From Symbiodinium kawagutii (taxonomy: Eukaryota; Sar; Dinophyceae; Suessiales; Symbiodiniaceae): 64,000 bases of DNA. Below the pieces are notes generated by a model. That model had not been told where the DNA came from. It saw nothing but the letters and a program-made list of their open reading frames with translations, and searched no databases. Where the stretch lies: NCBI GenBank assembly GCA_009767595.1, contig VSDK01000742.1, forward strand, positions 65,111 to 129,110, read 5' to 3'. Position 1 is the stretch's first letter; each line of letters begins with the position of its first letter. The position numbers were made by a program, and so were the translations under genes. This document shows positions 12,356 through 48,240 of this stretch, piece after piece.

Positions 12356-12470
12356 GGCTAAGGGTCAATATTAACCATCCAAAAAATGAAATGGATAGGT
12401 GCACATCCACACAAGGACTAGATTGGTCATTGATGGGATGTTTTTGCTGAGGCACCGGGTATTGACCCAC
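12356..12470. repeat. Family B element, degenerate
   Basis: GGCTAAGGGTCAATATTAAC at the left, TATTGACCCACAGCCACA at the right; the core has diverged. Confidence 0.6.
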
Positions 12471-13417
12471 AGCCACATTGGCAATTATTGACCATCACTT
12501 TGTAATCATTGCCAGCCAATATTGAATGGCGGGGAACCATAAGTTAGTAACTACGCATAGTCAGCTGGTACTCTTGTTACTATCAGGTAGCATTACCATG
12601 GTTGATATAGACCCAGCTCACCATATGATTGGTATATGATGGCACCCAATTTGATTGCCGGTGACTAACCACTACTATCCACTGGTCGCTTGGTATGATC
12701 TGAGACCCAGTGCCATCACATCGCTGGGGTGCCGGCAATGGGAGGTTCCAAGTTGCGACCCAACAGCCTCGCCGCAGCGGGGGGATGTCTTCCCTACGTC
12801 GGAATGTCTATGAGTCGTCCCTGAGGTGTCTTTCCTCGGCATGCTTTACAATTATCCAAAGGGATCCAAGGGGTAAAGAGCTGGACACTTGGATGATACT
12901 CCTCACCATGATCCTCCTCCAAGTGGTAAAGAGTTGGATGATTCAAAAAGGTGTTTCTTAAAACAGGGAATTCCCAAGTTTTGGTTGGAATTCATGACTA
13001 TTAAAATGGTTAATCCACTGGCTGATGACTGGGGCACTCCTATGAGAAACCATCAGATGAGAAGCAATCCCCTGGGGAATCAGCTGCAACAGGAATGGAT
13101 AGATGGGCACCCTAAACGCTTGATGGCAACAGCCAGTTCCGGAGCTTCTGAACATGTCTGCGGAGAAAACGTAGAGTACACGTTGAAACAACTCAACCCA
13201 TTTTGAATATTAACATAATCATCTAGAGCATGATCGAATCCCGTCATCTAACTGCGTAACTGCCAGGTGACTGCCGTTTGAAAGAGCCTAGTGTAGGTGT
13301 CTAGTCCGATGCAGCTCAAATGAATCTGCTGCACGGATCTGGATTTATGAGATAGATGGATGAACTCATGGCCGATTCTTCATGGCTTTGGTGAGCCTGT
13401 AATTTAAGATGTTTGAG

Positions 13418-13426
13418 CACATATAC

Positions 13427-13457
<31 letters not shown>

Positions 13458-13458
13458 C
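13418..13458. repeat. TA-rich microsatellite
   Basis: About 40 bp of alternating TA with CATA interruptions. Confidence 0.8.
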
Positions 13459-14028
13459 AGATTATATGTTATAGAATGCAACCAACACAATGCAACCCAT
13501 CACACAATGAGTTCAATGAATTAATGATCGCAGCAGGCTGTTTTGTAGCTATCACAGTCTGTTCTGTAGCTAATCCTCGGCAAAGGCAAACAATCAGCAA
13601 AGGGAAGAAATCCGAACCACCTGGCATCAAACAGCTCCAAATTGAATTGGCATAGAATTTCTTCTGTCAACGGTAATTCGGTAATTCCTTGAACATGAAA
13701 CTTATCACGACCATCGAATCCACATCGACATCTGGCCTGTTCTCAGCGACCTTGGTAGAACTCCAACCTTTAGCAGTTCTACAATAACGATGATCATTCC
13801 CAAAAATGCAAAAATCCTAAGGGCCGGGCCTTGCTGGGAACAGCCATAACATGTAGGAGTGGTCAAAAGCGATGTAAGGAGCTCGTATTGATCCATCAAA
13901 AGTCCCATGCGTACCGGGCACAAGAACTCGCTTCTGCACAAAAACTGAGTTCTGCTAAGAATGATTCACGTGGTCCGTCAGCCGCGGAGGGAAGCATAGG
14001 ATTTTCCTGGCCGTCAGTTCGAAGAACT

Positions 14029-14625
14029 TCATCCGCCATTTAAATCCGAGCCCAAAGAACTTAATCCTCCATTCAGTTTATTGTCGGGCATTCGGGGACG
14101 GTTGAACAAGTCCACAAGCGCAGAATGCCGCTGCTGCGTGACTCCTTCAAGGAGCCTCACGATGGCTTGGGTATGATCGGCGTTCAGCTTCTTCAAGTGA
14201 ACATGTGGAGACACTCCCTCTTTGAGGGTGGCCGCCACAGCATGGAGATTTGGCACAATGCCAAGATGAACTGCATGTCCGGTGACATTTCCTGGGAGCA
14301 TGAGAGTACAGGCGCTGCCGCTATTGCTTGATTTGCACGCTCCGAACTGAGAGCGCAGGACGAAATTACAGTCCCCCGCAGTTGGAAGAGAGACCGTAAA
14401 CTTCGCGTCCACTCCGTGTGAAGTGTGCGCGATGATTCTGCCACGGGTGTCACGGTTCAGCTTGACCGCGGGTCCGAAGCTTTTGTCTGTTGCCATGTAG
14501 GTGACGCCGTCCGTGAACCCTGAAATTGGGCACGAGGAGGCGGTTGGAACCGTTTCCACCTTGGCCTGGTAGACTTGAGAGTCAATCACCACGTGGAAAG
14601 TTTCGCCCTTAAGAGGGGCAAGAGC
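14029..14625 (-). pseudogene. Unknown reading frame, downstream of an in-frame TGA
   Basis: This frame continues 14626-15177 without a shift after one TGA stop, beginning ALAPLKGETFHVVIDSQVYQ. It contains GRIIAHTSHGVDAKFTVSL, a TAGDCNFV segment and LMLPGNVTGHAVHLG, and ends at a stop near 14029. The His, GDC and GH patterns loosely recall chymotrypsin-fold viral proteases, but the match is weak and I do not assign a function. It is unusually intron-poor for this window, which suggests a foreign or retroposed origin. The single stop could mean decay, read-through, or an unnoticed splice. Confidence 0.4.
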
Positions 14626-15177
14626 TCAGAATTCGCGCCGCGCAGGGAGTGTGACGAAGTCAAGAAATGAGCCATCCAGTGCGCAGCACCGCGAGACTAC
14701 CAAGCCTGCTTGACGCAGCACTGCAAACACCTTGGAGCGGTTGACTGTGTCAACGAAGGTCTGACGCACATCCTGCCCGATCCCTTTGGCGACAGCGGGA
14801 ACAATAGTGCCGATCAAGTCCGGTTCTGTTCCATCGATGGAAGCCTGGAGATCGAATGCGATGGCGCTCAAGGCGTCATCAAGCTTGGCATTTTGAGCTT
14901 TTGAAACCACAACTCCTTGGCGCCACTGCGCAATGGAAGAGTGCTTGGCGGTGGAGTGAGGGATTGGATTCCTGGTGACGAAAGACCAGGCATGCGCGGC
15001 TTGATCCTTGGCAAAAGTAAACGCATGGTTTTCTTGCTCTGGTTCGGGCTCAGGCATTTCCGGCTTGTGGCCAGCCGGCGTTGGAACGCCGGAGGGAGCT
15101 GTGAGAATTTGGTCCAGAGCTTGCTTGTTGGTGCGTTGAGCTTCTGCCGCTCGCGTAGACACTGGAGCCCCCTGAAC
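14626..15177 (-). pseudogene. Unknown reading frame, shifted +1 from the membrane-protein frame above it
   Basis: The frame opens KLIYGPVQGAPVSTRAAEAQ just after TTTTTAG, has an acidic proline-rich linker (EMPEPEPEQENHAF), then a helical part (LDDALSAIAFDLQASIDG ... AVAKGIGQDVRQTFVDTVNR). It ends ARREF before a TGA at 14626, after which the same frame stays open for about 590 bp. It overlaps the upstream membrane frame by roughly 110 bp in the +1 frame. A spliced join was considered at the TTTTTAG acceptor, but no donor gave the right phase. This is read as a decayed or frameshifted polyprotein-like sequence of unknown origin. Confidence 0.4.
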
Positions 15178-15880
15178 CGGACCATAAATCAGCTTCTAAA
15201 AATGAAGCCACCACAAACATGGTGAAGTTCAGGAAGACCAAAATTGTGAAAATGCCGGAATGACGGGGTTTCTTTGAACGATATTGCGACCCCACGTCTC
15301 CAATTGCGGCCAGCACTGAAGTCATCAAGCGCAATTCGGGGTTTTGAGATGTGCTCAAGATACGATATGGCGATTCTCCTGAGAATGCCAAGGCCATCGT
15401 CACGATAGCTCCGTACCTGATCAGGATGGCAATGAAGACAGCCACAATGACGATGGCCCCTTCTTGTGACGCTGGGGCATCGCTGGCGGGGTAAACTGCA
15501 GCCAGCAGCTCGTACCAAGCAACTATGTCTACCGGAGCAAACATTGCTGCGTGTACTCTCCCAACAACATTGCGCCTGGAAAAGTCAACCGGTCCTGCGA
15601 GGTATAAAAATAGAACCATCATTGGCCCTACCAGAGCCGAGGTGGCAAACACCTCAGCGAACCCCAGAGCTGCGCATCCCACCAGGATGGCTAGCAAAGC
15701 CACGTAGCCATTTGATCCCGTAAGGGAGACCCCTACAGCGAGAAGCGCCACAACTCCTCCAGCCAACTCCTGTGGAGAGGGACGCAATACAGTTGAGTCC
15801 CAGAAACTCCTGGCCAGCAAGACGCAGGTAATCACGCCACTCACAGTGACGTCTCGCAGTGAGCCGTAAGAGTAGCAATA
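15050..15880 (-). CDS. Unknown multi-span membrane protein frame
   Basis: After an acceptor at 15881-15882 the frame reads YCYSYGSLRDVTVSGVITCV and then several hydrophobic spans: LAGGVVALLAVGVSL, VALLAILVGCAALGFAEV, ALVGPMMVLFLYLAG, AIVIVAVFIAILIRYGAIVT, and FTILVFLNFTMFVVASFL near the end. About four to six membrane segments are likely. No family is recognised. The frame is in phase with the end of the reverse-transcriptase frame at 16627 across an intron-like block, so both may be joined in one transcript. The last 35 codons are probably not real, because the frame +1 to it takes over. Membrane spans followed by a protease-like part occur in some RNA-virus polyproteins; that is only a speculation here. 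Confidence 0.4.
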   Translation of the reverse strand, partial: YCYSYGSLRDVTVSGVITCVLLARSFWDSTVLRPSPQELAGGVVALLAVGVSLTGSNGYVALLAILVGCAALGFAEVFATSALVGPMMVLFLYLAGPVDFSRRNVVGRVHAAMFAPVDIVAWYELLAAVYPASDAPASQEGAIVIVAVFIAILIRYGAIVTMALAFSGESPYRILSTSQNPELRLMTSVLAAIGDVGSQYRSKKPRHSGIFTILVFLNFTMFVVASFLEADLWSGSGGSSVYASGRSSTHQQASSGPNSHSSLRRSNAGWPQAGNA

Positions 15881-16626
15881 CTAAAGATAGAGGCAATACT
15901 TTTCAATACTTATAAGTTCCGATAAGTTCCGATAAGTTCCGAAAAGTAATGAACTTATTGTAATACTTTGTAATACTTATTAAGTTCCGAAAAGTATTTT
16001 GACCGCGCGTCATCTTTGTAATCTGCTCAATCGGGGAAAATAGGCAGATAACAGTTACAATACTTATGTAATACTTATTTTTTGATGTTTTATTTTTTAA
16101 GAAAACAAGAGGCTAATGTTTGTTTGAAATATTGAGTTTTTGATTTGGTTCTTGAAAAAAATCCGTTTACAAAAAAAAAAGGACCAGATTACAGAAAAAA
16201 AAGAAACAGATTACAAACAGATTACAGACAGATTACGAACAGATTACAAGCAGATTACAAACAGATTACAGCAGATTACAGCAGAGTACAGTTATCTGCT
16301 GTAATCTGTTTCAATTTGTTCTAGAGAAAAAATGTAGGCAGATTAGAGACAGATTACAAGCAGATTACAAAGATATAAACCAAACAAATTACAAATAGGC
16401 TACAAACAGATTATAAACAAATCAGGTTTATGAATTTATCCATATTAAACCTTCAAAAAATCAAAGAAATACTTATGCAATACTTATTAATACTTATTCA
16501 TACTTAAGCAGATTACAATTTAGTTGTAATCTGCTGTAATCTGCTTATGCTAAAAATCAAAAAAATAAGTATTACATAAGTTTAAATAAGTTCCGATAAG
16601 TTCCGAAAAGTTCCGAAAAGTATTAC
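15881..16626 (-). repeat. 747-bp intron-like block bounded by the same short repeats
   Basis: On the minus strand the block begins GTAATACTTTTCGGAACTTT and ends ...CTATCTTTAG. Both ends carry repeated AAGTTCCGATAAGTTCCG units (about 15900-15990 and 16580-16620). The middle (16175-16540) is an irregular array of CAGATTACAAA-like units with inverted copies (CTGTAATCTG). No coding signal was seen. It is read as a repeat-derived intron. Confidence 0.6.
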
Positions 16627-18207
16627 CTGCCATGTCAACCCCATAACAATCGGCCGGGCATCTTCGTGGAGGGGGATAGGCTGCCCTTGGGGGTCTACTT
16701 TCCCAATGCCAATTAATTGACCACCACCCAGAAAAGGTTGCAAATAGGTAGGCGCCTGCCCATCGGCTAGGTGTTGCACAAAGTCGCGGTACAGCGGCAA
16801 AATGCCGTCATCCCCTTCATTACCCATCAATGCCTTCAACAAATCCGCTCGGAGGCCGTCTGGCCCCGGACCAACCCCAACGGCAAAAGAGCGGACAGCT
16901 TGCGCAACAGTGTTGATGGGGATCATGGGTGGGGGGGGCATGTGGAGCGGCTGGTGGGGCAAGGTTTGCGGGGGGAGAGGAGGAAACTTGGCCAGCAATT
17001 TTTGTTTGACCTGAGGAGTGTTGTGCGCAAGGCCTGGGGACTGTAAACGGTGAAGGGCTTGGGAAGGTCGGCCAAGACTCGCTAAACGTTCAGCTTCCTG
17101 AAGCTTGCGGGCGTGGGCGTGGGCAGGGGGGAGGCGTGGCTTAGGACGGGACCGGGCGGGGCCGGCGGCTTGGCAAGCTTCGTGCCACAAACCAGTACGC
17201 TCCCCCATACGCCACCGCACAAGGAGGCTTTTGGTGAAGTGGTACGCTTGCTGGGGACGTTGTCCGCGCCCAAATTGCCGGAGCACACATTTAGGAAACG
17301 TGAACAACTGAACCCACGCCTCGCGGGCCGCTCTGTGGCTGTCGGTGTCGACGCCGTTCTGTGTGAGAGGGTCCCACGCATCGGGCCGAGAGGTGCGAAG
17401 CACCGCAGTCAGGAGCCTACCATACTCAGTGCGAACCCAAGGAACCAAGGCTTTTGGGATATACTCTTTCGTGCGAATGGGCGTGCAGAAAATACAAGCC
17501 AAATCGGGTAAGCCACCATCACTTAAACAAACCTGGGGGGAAGGTCCCACATGGTTGGTGTCTCGTTGGGAATGGCATTTGGGGTGGATGCCCCCAACCA
17601 CTCTGGTGCTGATGGTCAACCCACAAACAGTACAAGTGCTAAGCCGATTTACCGTTAACCATGACTCACTGGGTCGTCCCGAAAGCTCCCCCGCCAAGTG
17701 TTGGTCAACATGGGCACGAAGACCCCCAAAACTACTCCACCCCGGCCGGTTGCCGGCAGCGTGTCTGCAGCACCCTTCCACTGGGCAAGTGTGGTTATGG
17801 CCGGCCGTGGCGGCACCGCGCAACAACTCCTCCAATGACATATCCGTCCCAAATATGGCCCTGAAGTCCTCAACAACAGCCCCCTCAAGACCCACACGCG
17901 AGGCAGCAGAAGTGGGGGGAGGAGTGTCAACTTCCATGGCTCCGTCTTGGGGAAAGAGCGGGTTGGTTCCAGCCCACAGGAGAAAGAGGAGTTGGAGAAA
18001 CCGGGAAGACCAACAACGGACCAAAAGGAAGCTATAAGCAGCACAGTCAGCAGTCGACATTGCGGGCGGGGACGGTGGATGTTGAGGAACTTGGCCAGGA
18101 GGCCTGCGACACCAAAGGGAGTGGACGACCAGGACGGCGAAAGGACGGACCCGAACACGAGCAGCAGCACCCCAGCTCCCTGCTGCGTAAGCAGCCCGGC
18201 AACGCAC
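16627..18207 (-). mobile_element. Non-LTR retroelement fragment: zinc fingers plus start of reverse transcriptase
   Basis: A long minus-strand frame gives an arginine/proline-rich opening, then a start-like region MEVDTPPPTSAASR. It continues to a C2H2-type finger (HTCPVEGCC ... FGGLRAHVDQH) and a second Cys/His cluster (STCTVCGLTI ... HPKCHSQ). After an alpha-helical arginine-rich linker comes the reverse-transcriptase entry region: GVGPGPDGLRADLLKAL, GQAPTYLQPFLGGGQLIGIG, and HEDARPIVMGLTW. Zinc fingers followed by PGPDG and RPI motifs are the order seen in R2-like non-LTR retrotransposons. The catalytic palm (YxDD) is missing because the frame ends at a GT donor at 16626, so this is a 5' fragment or a fragment captured as an exon. 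The true start is uncertain; 18207 is only the frame opening. Confidence 0.65.
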
Positions 18208-18712
18208 CGAAGCACGACACGGATGATGGGCACGAGACAGAAAGGGATCCCTTCAAAGAGCCCACAGCCGAGGCCACACTGACCGGACCCCGAAACGGCC
18301 CCCCAAGGCGAGACCGCGCAGGAGCGAAGGTGGTGCAAGCAGAACAATGGGGCCGGGTTAGGCCTGGGGGGGGTGTTGGAAAGGTGAGGTGACAAGTTGG
18401 GGTGAGACGGGAGGAGGGCAAGAGGGACTCCAGCCCCAGTGGCAGTCAGCCGTGCCGCCAGCAGCACGCCCAGCAGCAGAAGCCCAAAGCGTGCCCGAGG
18501 CCGCATGTTGGCAAGCACAGCGTGGGCGCCCTCCCATTCAGCAGCTCAAGCACAGGCCGCCCATGGCTTGGAGAATGATGCTCTTATAAAAAACAGAATG
18601 ATTCATAGTTAATTCATGGCTAATTAGAGTTTGCTTCCCGGTTAAGAATATCTCTTGCTGCCTGGCATACCATCTACAACGCTGCCACCACACCAGCAGC
18701 CGTCTGACGTGC

Positions 18713-43402
<24,690 letters not shown>

Positions 43403-43978
43403 CTATGGAGGCCAGGGTCAATGAAACAAGCTTATCATTGGCTTACAGGCTTACAGTGGTTAATGATAGGGGGTAATAAGTAACAATGGTGGTTGAACAA
43501 CTAGAATTGGAGGTAGATTGGCATATGGTTGTGTAACAGATCCAGTAGTGAAACAAGCATTGGTTGCCCCAATGGTTCTGTAAGCAATGGTAACCATGGC
43601 TTGGTGAAATGGTGGTTGATATGGTACACATATTTGGAATGATTAAACATATTGACCAATGGTTGGGAATGGTTTGAATGATAAAACACATTGGCGGATG
43701 GTAGGCAATGATTGGTATTAGCAACCATGGTCCATACTAGCCATAAAACTATCGGATTATTGGTTTCGTTTGTGATGGTAGATTGCTGGTTTTCAAAGGC
43801 ACGTGCAAAACTTAGTCAAATGATACCTTTTAATTGATGTTGAAACATAGAATAATTCAATCAAATGATGTTTTACATTTCGAACTCATTTGAAACATGC
43901 ATTCTGGACATGTTATCCGTTACCATGTGTATGTACATGTTGACAGGGCTTTGAAGGCTCGGTGATATCTTAGGCTAC

Positions 43979-44067
43979 CGTCAAAGCCATCGCCAAGCAC
44001 TGCTGCACTGGCTGCATCACGCAGTGCTCATCACCAGCAATGCGGAGAGCGACGCACTCCCCCACTT
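43979..44067 (-). CDS. Candidate exon just upstream of the kinase domain
   Basis: From TACCAACAG the frame reads EVGECVALRIAGDEHC then VMQPVQQCLAMALT and ends ACG|GTAGCC. Both splice signals are good. It lies 0.6 kb upstream of the glycine-loop exon on the same strand, so it may encode kinase N-terminal sequence. It is not clearly a cyclic-nucleotide domain. Confidence 0.45.
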
Positions 44068-44514
44068 CTGTTGGTAAAAAGACACGACAAAACATGCAGC
44101 CTGCTAACACACGCCATGTGTCTATGGGTCAATATTAGTGGCCATGGGTCAAGCAGTTAACCTATGGATAATGGGTAATAATGATCCAAATGGCTGTAGT
44201 TGGTCAAGCAGATAACCAACCAATTTCATGGGGGATATTCACCAACAAGTTCATATGGAAAACCGCCTGGTTAATGATAGAGGAAGCAGGGGGACTAAGG
44301 GTGAACTGACCCACTGCTATGTGAACAAGCTGAATCTCTTGGAAACTTGGATCCAGCCACAAGGCTCAAGGAAACTTGGTCTTGTTCAAACTCTTCGGGA
44401 GGTGAGGTTCAAAGGTAAGCTCTCTGCAAAAAGGTCTCACTAAGGTGCTGGAACTTGATGACCCTGTCAGTGGACATGTCAATGATAGTCCACAAGCAGC
44501 TGAGTTCATATTCG

Positions 44515-44640
44515 ATATGGCAGTGGGTCAAGCAGTTAACCAACCAATAATGGTGGTTAATAACCAATAAACTATAGGGAAACAATGGTTAATGATAGGG
44601 GAACCATGGGGACTAAGGGTTTTGACCCACAGCCATATGG
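44515..44640. repeat. Family B element (second, degenerate copy at about 44117-44320)
   Basis: ATATGGCAGTGGGTCAAGCA at the left, TTTTGACCCACAGCCATATG at the right. The nearby degenerate copy has partial ends and a GGGGGACTAAGGG core. Confidence 0.85.
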
Positions 44641-44906
44641 AAACCACCCATTCTTGGGGGCCCGAGACGTGTTTCAGAGCAGCCGACCCCAGCAGAAAGA
44701 TACCCTTCTGCGGGTTTATGGTCACTATTGGGTGGTCGATATGTCGATGTTCAACGTCGATGGTCATACCGGCTAACAGTTCATTAGTGGTTGATTGTCA
44801 TGACGTCTGATCCATGAATGCTTCACCGCACAAAATCTGCGGCAGTACTTCTCACTAGCAATCTCAGTTAATGGTTATATAATGCCTAGATAATGGTGAA
44901 CATTTG

Positions 44907-45012
44907 GGTGTTTCTCAAAATAGGGGACCCCCAAGTCATCCGTTACTTGAATCATTCATCCGAGTAAACCAAGCATAACTTGGGTGGTCCCCCATTGACT
45001 TGAGATAAACCT
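44907..45012. repeat. Family A element
   Basis: GGGTGTTTCTCAAAATAGGG at the left and CATTGACTTGAGATAAACC at the right. Confidence 0.8.
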
Positions 45013-45097
45013 ACCATTTTGGTGGTCCCCGATGACGTGAGAACCCACAAAATATGTGAACATGAACGCTTCATGGCCAATCGCCTGCTACAAACAT

Positions 45098-45180
45098 AGC
45101 CATCAAAGCAGCTGGTTTCGCCTCAGTTGAAGCTGGTCTTGAAGCTGAGCAAAGACTCGCTCCTCTCGGAGTTTTTCCAG
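45098..45180 (-). CDS. Candidate coiled-coil exon, unknown
   Basis: The frame RLEKLREERVFAQLQDQLQL then RRNQ is charged, heptad-like and minus-strand, suggesting a short coiled coil. It could be N-terminal to the kinase. Acceptor and donor were not firmly placed. Confidence 0.3.
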
Positions 45181-45259
45181 GCGAAATCCATGGGTTTAAT
45201 GCTTCCAGTGACCATGATTTATATGGTCTACCCATGGAAACCATGGTTTTCACAGGGTT

Positions 45260-46280
45260 TATAGGTTTTGGTAACCAGTTCTGGTTTCTACCAGTTGTAG
45301 TTGGGGGCTGGTTATCTACTATGAGTCCTGGTAACTGGAAGGGTAGGGCGTGGGTTTAATGCTGCCGCCATGCGGGCTTCGTTAAGCATGATAGTCATTG
45401 CCATGTAGGTCATTTCATATGCTGCTGAAATGGCTTAGCAATGACTCATGATGGCTGATGAGTAGTGCTGCTTGATAAATCTAATAGTGGCTTTAATCAT
45501 GGCTTATTATTAGTCCTTGGTTGGGATAGGGCCCCCGTAAAAACACAGCTTTAATCATGGCTAAGTCATGATGAGAGCTGATGATGGCTAATCTTGGGCT
45601 AATCTTTTCTGTAAATGATCAACGGCAGTGAATCATGGCCAGTGGCGCTTAGTGATGGTTCGTGACGGTTATTGATGCGAAATGAAAGCTGATGGCCAAT
45701 CCAATGGGCTTGCTGATGGCTAATCATGAGATGGGCTTTGTCTTCGTTCTTCCTTTTCCTAGCCAACTACTGAAAATTAATGTGTAGTAATGGTTTTTTA
45801 GGGTGGCTCATGATAGGCTTCCACCAACGGCAATGTTTCTCAATGGTTTATCGAACCTTCCAAGCCGCGCCTTCACCACATGCTCGAAGACCATCTTGTC
45901 GATAGCCTGGCAGAGTCCCCATGTATGACCATGTCGATAGAGGTCAAGCATGTATTTTTTCCCTATACAAGTAGTACAGTATGTAAAAGTGGTCTGAATT
46001 CCCCATGCAAGTCGTATGATCCCACACCATCATCCATAGAAAGCACTTAGTCATCGTTCCCAGCGCATCGGGTGACACCACTTCTTACGTGGTTACCCTT
46101 ACCTTACTAGGATGATTACAAAACGCCGCTATGCTCGGTCTCAAACTGACCATATCTCGTCATGGAATTTGCGGTCTGGAATTGGGTTCCTCGCACCTGT
46201 GAATCATCCAAAAATATCCCCCAAAAACACCACATAGAGCAACTTCCACGCTAATCAAGGCACTTGTATTGCAGCTGCTA
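45260..46280. other. No gene seen
   Basis: AT-rich intronic or intergenic DNA with many ATGGCTAATCATG-like words but no exon, element or RNA that I can support. Confidence 0.4.
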
Positions 46281-47084
46281 ATTTGCAAACTGCTGTCAAT
46301 GCTAAAAACACATGGATGGTAACCAACCAAATCCACCAAACCAACCAAATGGATCCAAATGGACGGAATTCTTATTCAGTTGGTGATATATCAACAACCA
46401 TGCACCTTTCCATGGTGTCTTTCCATCGCGGTTCATGGATGACAACTCCAACCATCCACGGATCCCGGATCGATCTGCCCTCAACTGAGCTCCCCCACCA
46501 TCAACATCGCTGTCTCCTGGCATGGCACCCGTCGCACCCTTCGTTCACGCTGGGGTTCCCAGGCTTGGTAAGTCCCAGGCAGAGATTGAGTGATTTCCGG
46601 TTGTCGCTTCTACCCCAACATTTCTGCGATCCAAACTTGATGCAACCGCTTCCACCGGCTTTTGCAAGAAGCAACTTGCCAAAATCAATGAACTGGCATG
46701 GGTCAAAATCAACCATCCAAGAAATGAGTAGCTGAACATCCCAACTAAAGACCAGTTTGGCCATTCATGGGCAAATTGATGAACAAATCCTTGCCCCGGA
46801 AGACCAGGAGAACTCTTTTCCCGTCGCCGGTTCCAAAAAATGATCACCTACTTTGCATCACCGCTTGGTGCAGCTGGTGCAAACCATAAGGGCCATCCAA
46901 TGAAACATAGGTACGTCAATGCTCAACACTGACCATTGGTTTTTAGTATAGCACATGGCAGGCCATGAAATTCGCCGTGCCATCTGCAATCACCAGCCGG
47001 ATCGAAGGAAGGTGAACATTTGATGTGACCGAATCCGAAGCGAAAACAATCTTCCCGCTCCGGGAACATCTATACATGGAAGGT

Positions 47085-47212
47085 CAAACCACCGACCGAG
47101 ACGCGCCCAAAACTTTCAGCAGCTCAGTGTTGTTCGTTGGGGGTTTCCCATCACTGTAGAGGCAAGCTGCAAAGCCAGCCATTGACCGCGCTCCAATGAT
47201 CAACCTGGTCCA
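47085..47212 (-). CDS. Candidate exon, unknown
   Basis: The minus-strand frame RLIIGARSMAGFAACLYSDG then KPPTNNTELLKVLGASRSVV starts after GACCAG and runs to a stop near 47086. A second short frame at 46930-46990 reads LVIADGTANFMACHV. Neither resembles a family known to me. Evidence is composition and strand only. Confidence 0.25.
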
Positions 47213-47278
47213 GGTCTACCACGCATGATCTAGCGCATGGGTCACGGTCGTGGGTAGCGGCTGGTTCCAGGCCAGATA

Positions 47279-47390
47279 TGGGTGTTTCTCAAGTGTAACC
47301 CCAGTTAGCATCCAAGTAATTAACCATTTATAGTAGTAAACCCACCATAGCTCTGGGGTACCCTATTCTAAGAAACTACCACATACCCCT
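47279..47390. repeat. Family A element followed by a family B fragment
   Basis: GGGTGTTTCTCAAGTGTAAC at the left and TTCTAAGAAACTACCACAT at the right. About 60 bp of family B core (ACAATTGTTTTCCCTATTAT) follows directly. Confidence 0.7.
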
Positions 47391-47459
47391 TGTTCACAAT
47401 CATTAACAATTGTTTTCCCTATTATTACTGGTTGTTATCCCACATTCCAGGCCAGATAT

Positions 47460-48240
47460 GTATAGATAGATTGGTCCTGTTGTTGTGACTCGTAGGTTGA
47501 TTAAGGTCAGGTTTTCTATGTCATGTCGACCTTAAGAGTTCCCAACCACGTCCAGTTTTCCACTACTGACCCGTCGGATAAGAAAACAATCAACGACGTC
47601 ACCCTGGACGTCTTGTTTATCTGTAGTATAAACCCATATGCGTCTTGAATACTTACATTTATATGTTAAGAATATTCATATATACAAAGAATTCAATCAT
47701 TTGTGTAGATGTTCTGTCCATATTTCAATGGTAGATCCGTCTTAGCGAACCACCACAAGTTGAAGTAAAATTATATTCACAATCAAAAATTCAGGGAAGG
47801 GATATTAATGGGGATTTCCCATGGTACAAATACATACTGTCTCGCCTTTTCAACCCTTCTGGAAACAAAACATATTAATAATGGCCATCAAACAACTATC
47901 CCAAAGAGGGGAGAAAATAAAACATGTTTCAATTTCAACTGGTATAGCAATGTATAATATCTAGGCATATATGCATCTGCACAGCAATGCGCGTGGAATG
48001 TGGAACCTCACAGCCATGGGAAGAGCCTGGTTTCATATCACCATGGTACCATGCGTACCTTTCGCGAGCAACATCAGGAGTTGATTGGTAAGATTGATTG
48101 ATTGATAAGATTGGTTGGTATCAGTCTTATTGACGAATTCATTTCCAAGATTGGTTCATCTTTATTGATTGATTGGAAAGATTGGCAAAGCTCGTACAAT
48201 CATCATCAGCTATCATCAGCATTCATCCATTCTCCATCTC
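47460..48240. other. No gene seen
   Basis: AT-rich spacer without recognised exon or repeat family. Confidence 0.4.

Noticed and set aside
17655-18518. 287-codon minus frame with a signal-like start (MRPRARFGLLLLGVLLAARL)
   Set aside because: Overlaps the reverse-transcriptase frame for most of its length and is driven by high GC; only the part above 18207 could be separate, and nothing supports it.
43979-46600. Cyclic-nucleotide-binding domain upstream of the kinase
   Set aside because: Candidate exons there (EVGECVALRIAG..., RLEKLREERV...) lack the PRAAT-type phosphate cassette, so PKG identity is not claimed.
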